From: Enhydrobacter aerosaccus
GTDB lineage: Bacteria; Pseudomonadota; Alphaproteobacteria; Reyranellales; Reyranellaceae
Length of the DNA stretch: 53,415 nt
Reading direction: 5' to 3'
Assembly (NCBI GenBank): GCA_903832005.1
Contig: CAIKZO010000138.1
Span: 1 to 53,415 of the forward strand
Under the pieces are notes generated by a model. It searched no databases and was not told the DNA's origin. It worked only from the letters and a program-made list of their open reading frames with translations. The translations under genes were made by a program, and so were the position numbers. This document shows positions 1-8,627 of the stretch, piece by piece. Numbering within the stretch: position 1 is the first letter of the stretch; every line of letters starts with the position of its first letter.

Positions 1-47
1 CCTCTTTCACCGCGGCCGTCGGATTACCTCTTTCACCGCGGCCGTCG
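1..47. repeat. 21-bp direct repeat, two copies, before the first cyclase gene
   Basis: Bases 1-21 and 27-47 are identical and separated by five bases, giving a 26-bp period that ends two bases before the ATG at 49. Because 26 is not a multiple of three, the two copies are read in different frames if translated. The frame of the downstream gene is open through the repeat to the window edge, so the repeat could be leader or coding. It sits at the very end of the window, so an assembly duplication is also possible. Confidence 0.8.
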
Positions 48-48
48 C

Positions 49-2142
49 ATGAGACCTTTCTTCAAGAACAAGTTGCGACTGCGGCCGAGCATCCTCGCGG
101 CATTCGTCGTGCTGACCGTGCCGGTCTTCGTCGGCATCGTCACCGTCAACTACATTTCAAACAACCGGATCGCGCGCGAGAACGCGCAGATGCTGATCGA
201 GCGCTTCCGGGTCGACGCCATCGGCGACATCGAAGACGACATCACGCCCATCAAGTCGCTGATCCGCGCCGCCGCGGCCCTGGGCAACGACATGCCCGAC
301 TTCTATGCCAGCGATCGCTCGATCAACTACTTCCAGAGCATCCTGCCGCACAGCGACAAGATTGTGAGCGCCTATGTCGGCCTGGTCGACGGCTCGTTTC
401 GCCAGGCCCGCCGGGTCGACACCAATGCACGCATCGGCAACACCTTTCCGCCGGCCAATGCCGTCTTCGCCTCGCGCGTGATCGATCCCAAGCAGCCCGC
501 GCCGCTGCTCGACCGCTACGTCTTCTTCGACAAGGACGGCAAGGAGCTGACCCGGCTCGCCGCGCCGACGGCCTACGATCCGCGCACGCGCGGCTGGTAC
601 CGGTGGACGGTCGAGCAAGGCAAGCTGCACATCACGGAGCCCGATATCTTCGCTGCGCTGGGCCTGATCGGCTTCACCGTGGCACAGCCTTTCTTTTCCG
701 AGGGCAAGCTCGCGGGCGTCGCCGCCATCGACATCACACTCGACGGGCTCGCCCAGTACCTCGCCGAGCGTAAGGTCAGCCCGGGGACGTTGAGCTACAT
801 CCTGGACAATCACGGCAACGTGCTGGCGGCCTCCGACCTGTCGCGCAGCTACGCCAACAACAACGGCGTGCTGGAACTGCGCCATATTTCCTCGCTCGAC
901 AACGAGCTGCCGGCCATCGCCTTCGCCCAGCGTCCGCGCAAGGTAGAAACCGCGAACGACAAGTTCCTCTATTCCTTCAGTCACGACGGGCGCGAATACG
1001 TCGCGAGCCTCTCCGGCCTGCCGGCCGACGTCAGCAAGGGCTGGCAGATCTTCATCGTCACGCCGATCGACGACTTTACCGGCCCGTTCCAGCGCAACAA
1101 CAATCGCCTGCTGATCTTCGGCCTGGTCGCGATTGCGCTCCAGATCGCCATCATCTCCTTCCTGAGCGGCGTCATCTCGCGCCCGCTCGAACGGCTCGAG
1201 CGCAACATCGGCACCATCCAGGACCTGGTCGCGCACAAGCTGCCGCCGGTCGGGTCGCCCATTCGGGAGATCTCCACGCTCTCGCGGGCGATCGATACGC
1301 TCGACAACGCCGTCCAGTCCTTCGCGGCCTTCGTGCCAGTCGGGCTGGTCAAGCAGCTCCTCGAGTCGGACCAGAAGCTGGCGCTGGGCGGTCACAGCCG
1401 GTTCCTGTCGATCTTCTTCTGCGACGTCGAATCCTTCACCACGCTCTCGGAAGAGATGCCGACGCAGGAGCTGCTGGCGCGGGTTTCGGCCTACTTCGAG
1501 ATCGTCATCAAGGCGGTCGGTGAGCAGAACGGAACGATCGACAAGTTCATGGGCGATGGCGTGATGGCCTTCTGGGGCGCGCCGGCCCTGCTCGAGGACC
1601 ATGCGTGGCGCGCGTGCGTGGCGGCACTCACCATCCAGCGCGACATGAAGGCGCTGAACGAGCGCTGGGCAGCCGAGGGGAAGCGCCCGTTCAACGTGCG
1701 CGTCGGCGTGCATTGCGATGCCGTGGTGGTGGGCAACGTCGGCAGCCAGGAGCGCATGAGCTACACCGTGATGGGCGACGGCGTGAACGTCGCGGCGCGG
1801 CTGGAGGCGATCAACAAGGAGTACGGCACGCGCGTCTGCGTCAGCCACAGTGTCTTTCGTGAAGCGGGCGAGCGGCTGTGCGTGCGGCCGATCGACGACG
1901 TCACGGTCAGGGGCCGGCGCGCCAAATTCCCGATCTTCGAGCTGGTCGGCGCCTATGGCGCCGCCGGCGATCTCGAGCCCGAGGCCAATCGTGTCGAGCT
2001 GTCGCGGATGACGAAGCAGGCCTACGACGCGATGACCGCGGGCGACATGGCGCGGGCGCGCCAGCTCTATGGCGAGGTCGCTGGGGCGTTCCCGCACGAC
2101 ACGGTCGCGCCCGAGATGATCCGGCGGCTCGGCGCGGCATGA
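49..2142 (+). CDS. Membrane-bound class III adenylate cyclase with Cache sensor and HAMP domain
   Basis: This 697-aa protein likely makes cAMP from ATP in response to an extracytoplasmic ligand. It has an N-terminal membrane segment (about residues 15-35), a long periplasmic double-Cache-like region (about 40-345), a second membrane segment (about 355-380), a HAMP-like linker and a C-terminal class III cyclase domain (about 445-635). The metal-binding aspartates are D459 and D503, and K499 fits the adenine-specifying lysine. The NVAAR motif supplies the transition-state Asn and Arg, so the enzyme looks active. The ATG at 49 has no clear ribosome-binding site and the frame is open to the window edge, so the start could lie upstream. 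The stop overlaps the next start by four bases. The ligand is unknown. Confidence 0.9.
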   Translation: MRPFFKNKLRLRPSILAAFVVLTVPVFVGIVTVNYISNNRIARENAQMLIERFRVDAIGDIEDDITPIKSLIRAAAALGNDMPDFYASDRSINYFQSILPHSDKIVSAYVGLVDGSFRQARRVDTNARIGNTFPPANAVFASRVIDPKQPAPLLDRYVFFDKDGKELTRLAAPTAYDPRTRGWYRWTVEQGKLHITEPDIFAALGLIGFTVAQPFFSEGKLAGVAAIDITLDGLAQYLAERKVSPGTLSYILDNHGNVLAASDLSRSYANNNGVLELRHISSLDNELPAIAFAQRPRKVETANDKFLYSFSHDGREYVASLSGLPADVSKGWQIFIVTPIDDFTGPFQRNNNRLLIFGLVAIALQIAIISFLSGVISRPLERLERNIGTIQDLVAHKLPPVGSPIREISTLSRAIDTLDNAVQSFAAFVPVGLVKQLLESDQKLALGGHSRFLSIFFCDVESFTTLSEEMPTQELLARVSAYFEIVIKAVGEQNGTIDKFMGDGVMAFWGAPALLEDHAWRACVAALTIQRDMKALNERWAAEGKRPFNVRVGVHCDAVVVGNVGSQERMSYTVMGDGVNVAARLEAINKEYGTRVCVSHSVFREAGERLCVRPIDDVTVRGRRAKFPIFELVGAYGAAGDLEPEANRVELSRMTKQAYDAMTAGDMARARQLYGEVAGAFPHDTVAPEMIRRLGAA

Positions 2143-2831
2143 CGATCGAACACGTCCCCGTTCCGGCACTTCGTCCCAGCGAATATACCGCGGCCCTGAT
2201 CCAGGGCTTGCGCGCACGGGTTGGCTGGATCCGTGGCGCCGACGCGCTGGAGATCGGCTCGGGCAGCGGCGTCGTGCTGGCGACGTTGGGCGAGCTGGGC
2301 GCCGCGTCGCTGTTCGGCGTCGACGTCGAGCAGGAGGCGGTGGCGATCGGTGCGGCGCTGCTGGCCAAGCTCGGCTACGCCAAACGCTCGCAGATCCTTT
2401 GCGGCGACATGTGGACGCCCGTGGTCGGGCGGCGCTTCGGCCTGGTCGCGGCCAACCTGCCGCACTTTCCGATGAACAACCCCGAGGTTTCCGGCCGTCT
2501 GCCGAGCTGGAGCGACGGCGGGCCCGACGGTCGCCGGGTGCTCGATCCTTTCCTGCGCGGCCTCGCCAACCATCTCACGCCCGGCGGCCGCGCCATCATC
2601 GCCCATAACGCCTTCGTCGATCTCGACCGCTCGCGTGACATGGTGGCGAAGGCAGGCCTCACGCTCAACATCGCGCATACGACCCTGGTCTACCTGCCCG
2701 ACGACAAGCTCGAGCATATGACCGAGAGCGTGCTCGGCCGCGAAGAGGGACGGTCGATCCATCGTTACGGGCCGTACGCCTTTGCCGACATGCATATCGT
2801 CGAAATCGGCGCGCCGGGAACGTTGAGCTAG
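2139..2831 (+). CDS. Class I SAM-dependent methyltransferase, HemK/PrmA-like
   Basis: The 230-aa product has a Rossmann methyltransferase core. Motif I is LEIGSGSGV (about residues 37-45), followed by an acidic residue after strand 2 (GVDVEQE). A variant of the NPPY motif reads ANLPHFPM near residue 106. That motif is typical of enzymes that methylate amide or ring nitrogens in proteins or nucleic acids, but here the second position is Leu, so the substrate cannot be named. The start is set by the ATGA overlap with the cyclase gene, which suggests translational coupling. A longer upstream reading frame exists but would overlap the cyclase coding region heavily. Confidence 0.8.
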   Translation: MTIEHVPVPALRPSEYTAALIQGLRARVGWIRGADALEIGSGSGVVLATLGELGAASLFGVDVEQEAVAIGAALLAKLGYAKRSQILCGDMWTPVVGRRFGLVAANLPHFPMNNPEVSGRLPSWSDGGPDGRRVLDPFLRGLANHLTPGGRAIIAHNAFVDLDRSRDMVAKAGLTLNIAHTTLVYLPDDKLEHMTESVLGREEGRSIHRYGPYAFADMHIVEIGAPGTLS

Positions 2832-2832
2832 C

Positions 2833-4476
2833 ATGCGGCGGTGGCTTGCGCTCCTGATGCTTCCACTCGTGACGTTCCTGGTGGCCGCGCCGGCGCGAGC
2901 CGAGACTCCCGATGCCGAACTCGCGAAGCTGGCCGACGAGGCGCGGGCGACCTGCGGCCGGCCGGCAGCCGAGCGTCCCAACGATCGCCTCGTCCGGATC
3001 CTGTGTGGCGGTCACATCCGCATCGGCGTGCGCGACTACTATCCGCTGTTCGCCACGCATGAGAACGACACGCGCCAGGGTTTCGAGGTCGACGTGGCCG
3101 ATGCGATCGCGGCCAAGCTGGGCGTCGAGGCCGACTTCACCCGTGTGAACGCCGCCAATCGCATTCCCCTGCTGGCCGAGGATCGCGTCGACTTCGTGAT
3201 CGCGACCATGGGGCACAATACCCAGCGCGATGGCCAGGTGCGCTTCATCCGGCCGCACTACTACCAGTCCGAGACGATCGTGGTTGGCCCGCGCGCCCTG
3301 AAGGTGTCGAGTTGGGCCGACGTGCGCGAACGCACAGTCTGCGCCACCGTCGGCAACGGATCGAATGCCGAGCTGGTCTCGCACGATGCGCGCCTGATGC
3401 TGTTCGACGAAGCGGGCGTGCTCCCGGAGCGTTTGCGAAGCGGGACCTGCACGCTCGCGGCCCAGGACGACAGCTTCTTTGCTGCCTACTTCGCCGATCC
3501 GGCATTTAGCGATGCTTACAACACGAAGTTCGGTTTTGCCCAGGTGCCATGGGGCATGGCGGTGGCACGGACCGGCAGCGACCGGCTGGCGCATGCGCTC
3601 GACCTGATCGACGCGATCTTCCATCGCAATGGCGTCTTCCTCGAGTACGCGCGCAAGCACAAGATCGCGACGGCGTTCCTCGAGCAGCAGAAAATCGTGT
3701 GGAACCGGCCCGACTGCAATAGCGGGCAAGGGGTGAGCAAACCGGCCTGCATCCTGCCAGCGTTGAACAGCGAGCTGCAGGCGACCTCGTTCGCGCGACC
3801 CGTCGCCGTGCTGGAGGGCTGGGTCGGAAAGAATCTCGGCATCGACCTGCAGTTGCCGATGCTCAAGACGGTGCCGGCCTGGACCCTGTTCAAGATCGGC
3901 GTCGCGACCTCGCTGGTGCTGATCACGGGCGCGCTGGCGGCGGCCTTGGGTTTCGCGCTGCTCCTGGGCGCGGCCCTGGGCTCGCGCTCGCTTCTCCTGC
4001 ACGGGGCGGCGCGCGCGCTCACGGTCGTGCTGCAGTCCTCGCCGATCGTGCTCACCCTGGTGATCGTCTCGGCGCTCTCGCATGTGCTGTTCCCGAATAC
4101 GGGCGCGGTGGCGGTCGGAGCGGCGATCGTGGCGCTCGGTCTCGTCAACGGCGCCAATGCCGGCCAGGCGATCGGCGAGGCGATGGCGAGCCTGCGCGCC
4201 GAAGGACTGACCGGCGCCCTGTTCGGCCGCGCGCTCGCCCGCTCGGCGTCGCAGATCGTGGCGTTCCTGGTCAACGCCGCCAAGGGCACGCCGACCGCGA
4301 GCTTCATCGGCGCGCCCGAGCTGCTGACCGCCTTGACCGACATCTCGTCGTTCTCGACCGGCCGGGTCACGACCTACTGGCTGCTGCTGATCTTCTACAC
4401 CGTCGTGGTGATGGTCGTGGTCTGGCTGTGCGGCCGGCTGCAGGGCTGGCTCGAGCATCGGCAGGTGGCCGCGTGA
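2833..4476 (+). CDS. Fused periplasmic binding protein / ABC permease, polar amino acid type
   Basis: One 547-aa chain carries a signal peptide (about 1-23), a type 3 solute-binding domain like those for polar amino acids (about 45-290), and a membrane permease domain with several helices (about 345-540). In most amino acid importers these are separate proteins. The binding domain has the expected GFEVDVADAIAAKLGV and VDFVIATM segments. It begins one base after the methyltransferase stop, and its stop overlaps the next permease by four bases, so the two form one unit. No ATP-binding subunit follows, so the ATPase must be encoded elsewhere. The substrate is unknown. Confidence 0.85.
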   Translation: MRRWLALLMLPLVTFLVAAPARAETPDAELAKLADEARATCGRPAAERPNDRLVRILCGGHIRIGVRDYYPLFATHENDTRQGFEVDVADAIAAKLGVEADFTRVNAANRIPLLAEDRVDFVIATMGHNTQRDGQVRFIRPHYYQSETIVVGPRALKVSSWADVRERTVCATVGNGSNAELVSHDARLMLFDEAGVLPERLRSGTCTLAAQDDSFFAAYFADPAFSDAYNTKFGFAQVPWGMAVARTGSDRLAHALDLIDAIFHRNGVFLEYARKHKIATAFLEQQKIVWNRPDCNSGQGVSKPACILPALNSELQATSFARPVAVLEGWVGKNLGIDLQLPMLKTVPAWTLFKIGVATSLVLITGALAAALGFALLLGAALGSRSLLLHGAARALTVVLQSSPIVLTLVIVSALSHVLFPNTGAVAVGAAIVALGLVNGANAGQAIGEAMASLRAEGLTGALFGRALARSASQIVAFLVNAAKGTPTASFIGAPELLTALTDISSFSTGRVTTYWLLLIFYTVVVMVVVWLCGRLQGWLEHRQVAA

Positions 4477-5093
4477 TCGAGCATTTCCTTCCGCAGTTCC
4501 TTCCCAAGTTCCTGGCCGGCATGGCGGTCAACTTCGAGATCGCCGCCCTCGCGCTGGTGATGGGCCTGACGCTGGGCCTGATACTCGCCTGGGCGCGTAT
4601 CGCGAGCCGCGCCTCCGGCGTATCCGCGGCGGCGATCATCGGCCTGATGCGCGCGGCGCCGACTTTTGTCGTGATGTTCTTCCTGCTGAACATTGTGCCG
4701 CGCGACGCGACCCTGTTCGGCCTGCCGGTGGCGCCGAGCGGGATGATGGCCGTGGCTCTGTCGCTGGTGCCCTATGCTGCCGCCTATGTCGCCGATGCGG
4801 GCGTGGCGGCGGTGCTGCAGTGGCGCGCGGGCTCGTCGCATGGAGCGCTGCTCTTTCTGCCCAACGTCACGCGTGCCTTCTTCGTGCTGGTCATGTCGTC
4901 GGGTGCGGGCGCTGCCATTGGCGTCAACGAAGGCATCGCCGTGCTCCTGCGCCAGGCCGAGCAGTTCCCCGCGCTCGGCGACCGGCTCGCCCTGTTCGCC
5001 CTGGGCGTGGCGATGTTCGGCATTCCGCTGCAGATCGGCTTTGCGCTGATCCGGGCCCTGCAGCGTCGCCTCAGCCGGGTTATGGTGCTGTAG
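4473..5093 (+). CDS. ABC transporter permease, polar amino acid type
   Basis: This 206-aa membrane protein has about five hydrophobic helices and the pattern of HisM/GlnP-type permeases, including MRAAPTFVVMFFLLN. It starts at a GTG inside a GTGA overlap with the fused binding protein/permease and should pair with that protein to form the transmembrane heterodimer. A longer in-frame start at 4428 would only add residues overlapping the previous gene. No ATPase follows; the next gene is a Bug-type receptor. Confidence 0.85.
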   Translation: MIEHFLPQFLPKFLAGMAVNFEIAALALVMGLTLGLILAWARIASRASGVSAAAIIGLMRAAPTFVVMFFLLNIVPRDATLFGLPVAPSGMMAVALSLVPYAAAYVADAGVAAVLQWRAGSSHGALLFLPNVTRAFFVLVMSSGAGAAIGVNEGIAVLLRQAEQFPALGDRLALFALGVAMFGIPLQIGFALIRALQRRLSRVMVL

Positions 5094-5107
5094 TTCGGGA
5101 GGAAAAA

Positions 5108-6079
5108 ATGAAAGCTAACCGGCGCGCCCTGATGCTGGGCGGAACTGCGGCGATCCTGGCGGCGCCCTTCGTGGCGCGCGCCCAGACGCTTCCGAAGCAG
5201 CTGCGCATCGTCGTGCCCTATCCGCCGGGCGGTGGCGCCGACACCACGGCGCGCTTCATCCAGCCCAAGCTCCAGGACGCGCTGGGCGTCGCGGTCGTCG
5301 TCGACAACCGGCCGGGCGCGGCCGGCATGATCGGCGACGAAGTCGTGGCCAAGGCGGCGCCCGATGGGGGCACCTTGCTGATGGGGGCCTTCGCGCACGC
5401 GGTCAATCCGCTGATCCAACCCAGGATGCCGTTCAAGACGCCGGACGATTTCGCGCCGGTATCCTTGATGGTGACGGTGCCGGAGCTGCTGGTGATCACA
5501 CCCTCGCATCCGGCCAAGACCGTGGCCGACCTGGTGGCGCTGGCCAAGGCGCAGCCCGGCAAGCTGTTCTATGCCTCGTCGGGCAGCGGCAGCGCCCAGC
5601 ATCTCGCCGCCGAGCTGTTCAAGCTGCGCACCGGCACCGATATTGGCCACGTGCCCTACAAGGGCGGCGGGCTCGCGGTGGGTGACGTCGCGGCGGGGCA
5701 TATCCCGTTCTATTTCGGCAACATGAGTGCGGCCCTCCCGCAAGCGCGCGCCGGTCACGTGCGCGCACTCGCCGTCACCGGTGCGGCGCGGTCTCCCGCG
5801 GCGCCGGATGTGCCGACCATGGCGGAAGCCGGTGTGAAGGACTGCGTGATCTCGGAGTGGAACGGCATCCTGGCGCCGGCCGGCACGCCGCAGCCGATCA
5901 TCGATCGTCTCTACACCGAACTTGCCAAGATCATGCGCGAGCCAGAGATGAAGGCGAAGTTCGCGGACCTGGGCGAGGATGTCATCGGCTCGACGCCGGC
6001 CGAGCTTGCCGCCTTCATGGAAGGCGAGCGCAAGAAATGGGCCGAGGTCGTGAAGGCCGCCGACATCAAGATCGAATGA
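5108..6079 (+). CDS. Bug/TctC-family tripartite tricarboxylate transporter receptor
   Basis: The 323-aa protein is a periplasmic solute receptor of the Bug (TctC) family. It begins with a twin-arginine-like or Sec signal (NRRALMLGG, cleavage near ARA-Q), followed by the family hallmark IVVPYPPGGGADTTAR and later GNMSAALPQ. Such receptors bind carboxylates or nicotinate-like compounds. The start at 5108 follows a clear GGAGG ribosome-binding site. No TctA/TctB membrane genes are present, as is common for expanded Bug families, so the partner and ligand are unknown. The stop overlaps the following SDR start. Confidence 0.92.
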   Translation: MKANRRALMLGGTAAILAAPFVARAQTLPKQLRIVVPYPPGGGADTTARFIQPKLQDALGVAVVVDNRPGAAGMIGDEVVAKAAPDGGTLLMGAFAHAVNPLIQPRMPFKTPDDFAPVSLMVTVPELLVITPSHPAKTVADLVALAKAQPGKLFYASSGSGSAQHLAAELFKLRTGTDIGHVPYKGGGLAVGDVAAGHIPFYFGNMSAALPQARAGHVRALAVTGAARSPAAPDVPTMAEAGVKDCVISEWNGILAPAGTPQPIIDRLYTELAKIMREPEMKAKFADLGEDVIGSTPAELAAFMEGERKKWAEVVKAADIKIE

Positions 6080-6939
6080 TGTCCTACGATTCGGTTTTCC
6101 GGCCGGGCCTGTTCAAGGACCGCGTCGTGATCGTCACCGGCGGCGGCTCGGGCCTCGGCCGCTGCACAGCACACGAGTTGAAATCGCTCGGCGCGCGCCT
6201 CGCCTTGATCGGCCGTACCCAAGCCAAGCTCGACCAGGTGAAGGAAGAGTTGGGCGATCCCGACACCTTCACCTTCTCGGCCGACCTGCGCCAGGAAGAC
6301 CAGGTGAAAGCCGCGATCGACGGCGTGATGACCTGGGCCGGCCGGATCGATGGGCTGGTCAACAATGCCGGCGGCCAATTCCCGGCATCGCTCAAGGATA
6401 TCTCGCTCAATGGCTGGAATGCCGTCGTCGCCAACAACATGACGGCCACCTTCCTGGTCTCGAAGGAAGTCTATCTGCGCTGGATGGAGAAGAACGGTGG
6501 CGCGATCGTCAGCGTCGGTGCCGATTTCGAACTGGGTAATCCCGGCATGGGCCACAACGGCGCCGCGCGCGCCGGCCAGACCAACTTCACCTACACGGCG
6601 TCCGTCGAATGGGCGCATTCGGGCGTGCGCATCAATTCCGTGCTGCCGGGCTTCATTGCCTCATCGGGCCTCGATCGTTACCCCGAGCGTGCGCACGAGG
6701 TGCTGCGTAGCGTGAAGGGCCGCATTCCGCTGAAACGCCATGGCACCGAGTCGGAGATCGCCGGCGCTATCGTCTATCTCCTGAGCGATGCGGCGGCTTA
6801 CGTCACCGGCATTGCGCTCCGGGTCGATGGCGGCCTGCACAACAATTCGAAGTCCACTTTCTACGAGGTGCCGGATCACGACAAATCCCGGCCCTTCAAT
6901 GGCTTCCCGCTCTATCGGGCGCCGAAGGTATTGGAGTAG
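6076..6939 (+). CDS. SDR-family oxidoreductase, enoyl-CoA reductase-like
   Basis: This 287-aa short-chain dehydrogenase has the nucleotide-binding motif TGGGSGLGR (21-29) and NNAGG (96-100). The usual Tyr-x-x-x-Lys catalytic pair is absent. The equivalent region reads HNGAARAG (160-167), which from memory matches the trans-2-enoyl-CoA / 2,4-dienoyl-CoA reductase branch (PECR/DECR) rather than alcohol dehydrogenases. Its likely role is reduction of unsaturated acyl-CoA with NADPH. Two adjacent ATG codons (6076 and 6079) are possible starts, and both overlap the Bug receptor stop, so the two genes are probably co-transcribed. Confidence 0.85.
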   Translation: MMSYDSVFRPGLFKDRVVIVTGGGSGLGRCTAHELKSLGARLALIGRTQAKLDQVKEELGDPDTFTFSADLRQEDQVKAAIDGVMTWAGRIDGLVNNAGGQFPASLKDISLNGWNAVVANNMTATFLVSKEVYLRWMEKNGGAIVSVGADFELGNPGMGHNGAARAGQTNFTYTASVEWAHSGVRINSVLPGFIASSGLDRYPERAHEVLRSVKGRIPLKRHGTESEIAGAIVYLLSDAAAYVTGIALRVDGGLHNNSKSTFYEVPDHDKSRPFNGFPLYRAPKVLE

Positions 6940-6968
6940 GCTTTCCTTCCAACACCGTGGAGGCGACG

Positions 6969-7475
6969 ATGCGCATTATCCTGCCTGTCCTGCTCGTGGG
7001 ATGCCTTTCGGCCGTGTCCGCCCAGGCACAGATCGCCAAGGCGACAATGAAGGACGCCACCGGCAAGGAGATCGGCCAGGTCGCCCTGGTCCAGACGACG
7101 CAGGGCGTGCTGCTGAAGCTCTCGCTTAAGGGCGCCCCGCCGGGCGAGCATGCGTTCCATGTCCATGCCGTCGGCAAGTGCGAGGCGCCGTTCACCAGCG
7201 CCGGCGGACACTTCAATCCCGGTGGCAAGAAGCACGGCATGGAAGCGGCCGAAGGTGCGCACGCGGGCGACATGCCCAACCTGCATATCCCGGCGAGCGG
7301 TGAGTTGGTGGTCGAGGTGGCAAATACGATGATCTCGCTGGTCAAGGGCCAGCCCAACTCGGTGTTCGACGCCGACGGCTCGGCGCTCGTGATCCACGCC
7401 GGCGCCGACGACTACCAGACCGACCCGACCGGCAACGCCGGCGACCGCGCGGCCTGCGGTGTCATCACGGAGTGA
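6969..7475 (+). CDS. sodC: Periplasmic Cu-Zn superoxide dismutase
   Basis: The 168-aa protein disproportionates superoxide in the periplasm. All metal ligands are present: H64, H66 and H143 for copper, H81 as the bridging ligand, and H89, H98 and D101 for zinc. C71 and C163 can form the conserved disulfide. Residues 1-20 are a signal peptide. The ATG at 6969 is preferred over a GTG at 6957 because a GGAGG sequence lies at the right distance upstream. The gene stands between the SDR and an ABC operon and may be a single transcription unit. Confidence 0.95.
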   Translation: MRIILPVLLVGCLSAVSAQAQIAKATMKDATGKEIGQVALVQTTQGVLLKLSLKGAPPGEHAFHVHAVGKCEAPFTSAGGHFNPGGKKHGMEAAEGAHAGDMPNLHIPASGELVVEVANTMISLVKGQPNSVFDADGSALVIHAGADDYQTDPTGNAGDRAACGVITE

Positions 7476-7607
7476 GGACGCGAGACGCATCGCGTGGCGG
7501 GCATCGGCGCGGGGCCAGCGGTTGACTCGTTTCTGAATTTCCACCGTACTATTGCGCGGGGCACGATACTTGCGTTGATGTCGGGGCATCGTTGGGGGCG
7601 TGAAATC

Positions 7608-8627
7608 ATGACGAAAATCACAGGCCGATATGCGCGATTGAAGGAGTGCGTGACGCTTCTTGCCGCCGCTCTTTTCCTGGCGGCCGGGGCTGCCCAGCCG
7701 GCGCAGGCCGCCGACAAGCTCACGGTCTTCACCAATCCGACGCTGCTCTACGATGCGCTCTGGATGGCCGACGTCAAAGGCTACTACAAGGAAGAGAATC
7801 TCGACGTTCAGTTCCGGCTGTTTCCGACCGGCACGACGGCACTGCAGACCTACAAGACCGGACAGGGCGACATCGTGCTGGTGGGCGATCTTCCGGCCCT
7901 GACCTATTGGCAGAACAACAACCAGGACCTGCGCTTCATCAGCATCATGGAGCGCGACTCCAAGGGCTATACGGTGACGGCGTCCAAGACCATCACCAAG
8001 GCGGCTGACCTTGCGGGCAAGACGGTCGCCACGCGCGTGGGCTCGAATGGCTCGTTCTTCATCTCCGAGTATCTGCGCAAGAACGGCATGCCCGCCAACA
8101 GCGTCACCATCAAGGATCTCGATGCCCAGCTGCTGCCGACGGCGCTGTGCAAGGGCGATATCGATGCCTACTTCATCTGGCAGCCGTTCGGCCGGCGCGC
8201 GATGGAAATTTGCCCCGACAAGTCGCACGAACTGTCCTCGGCCGAAGGCTACGTCCGCGGCTATGCCTATGCCGCGGCGCGTCCCGCCTGGCTCGCGTCG
8301 AAGGAAGGCAGCGACCTCGCCACCCGCTTCCTGCGGGCCACGGCCAAGGGCGCCGAGACCGCTGCCAAGGATTTCCCTGCCGTCGCCAAATACGCCAAGG
8401 AAAAGTACAGCATCGAAGAAGCGCCAGCCCGTTTCCAATGGGAGATCGACGAGCGCGTCCAGACTTTCGACGAGACGGCCAACACAGAGTTCTGCGTGCT
8501 CACCAAGTGGATGCTGGGTGAGAAATTGCTCAAGGAGCAGATCAAGCCGGAAGACATGTTCTGGATGGACGGTGTGCGGGCGCTCAATTCGCCCAAGCTG
8601 ATCAAGGCATTCAAGCCCTGCGGCTGA
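7608..8627 (+). CDS. ABC transporter substrate-binding protein, NMT1/SsuA-type
   Basis: The 339-aa product has a signal peptide (cleavage near QAA-D, about residue 34) and the NMT1/SsuA/TauA-type binding fold, with NPTLLYDALWMADVKGYYKEENL near the mature start and the segment DIDAYFIWQPFG. Relatives bind taurine, alkanesulfonates, nitrate, riboflavin or pyrimidine precursors; the ligand here cannot be read from sequence. The ATG at 7608 is chosen for its position before the signal peptide and a G-rich site upstream; 7578 is an alternative. The stop overlaps the ATPase start by one base, so this is the first gene of a four-gene operon. Confidence 0.9.
   Translation: MTKITGRYARLKECVTLLAAALFLAAGAAQPAQAADKLTVFTNPTLLYDALWMADVKGYYKEENLDVQFRLFPTGTTALQTYKTGQGDIVLVGDLPALTYWQNNNQDLRFISIMERDSKGYTVTASKTITKAADLAGKTVATRVGSNGSFFISEYLRKNGMPANSVTIKDLDAQLLPTALCKGDIDAYFIWQPFGRRAMEICPDKSHELSSAEGYVRGYAYAAARPAWLASKEGSDLATRFLRATAKGAETAAKDFPAVAKYAKEKYSIEEAPARFQWEIDERVQTFDETANTEFCVLTKWMLGEKLLKEQIKPEDMFWMDGVRALNSPKLIKAFKPCG

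Noticed and set aside
157..2217. Long antisense open frame opposite the first cyclase
   Set aside because: GC-rich codon bias keeps the opposite strand open. The translation is Arg/Asp/Val-rich with no domain, and the plus-strand cyclase has complete motifs. The same applies to the long antisense frames at 21256-23433, 23881-26031 and 28172-30388.
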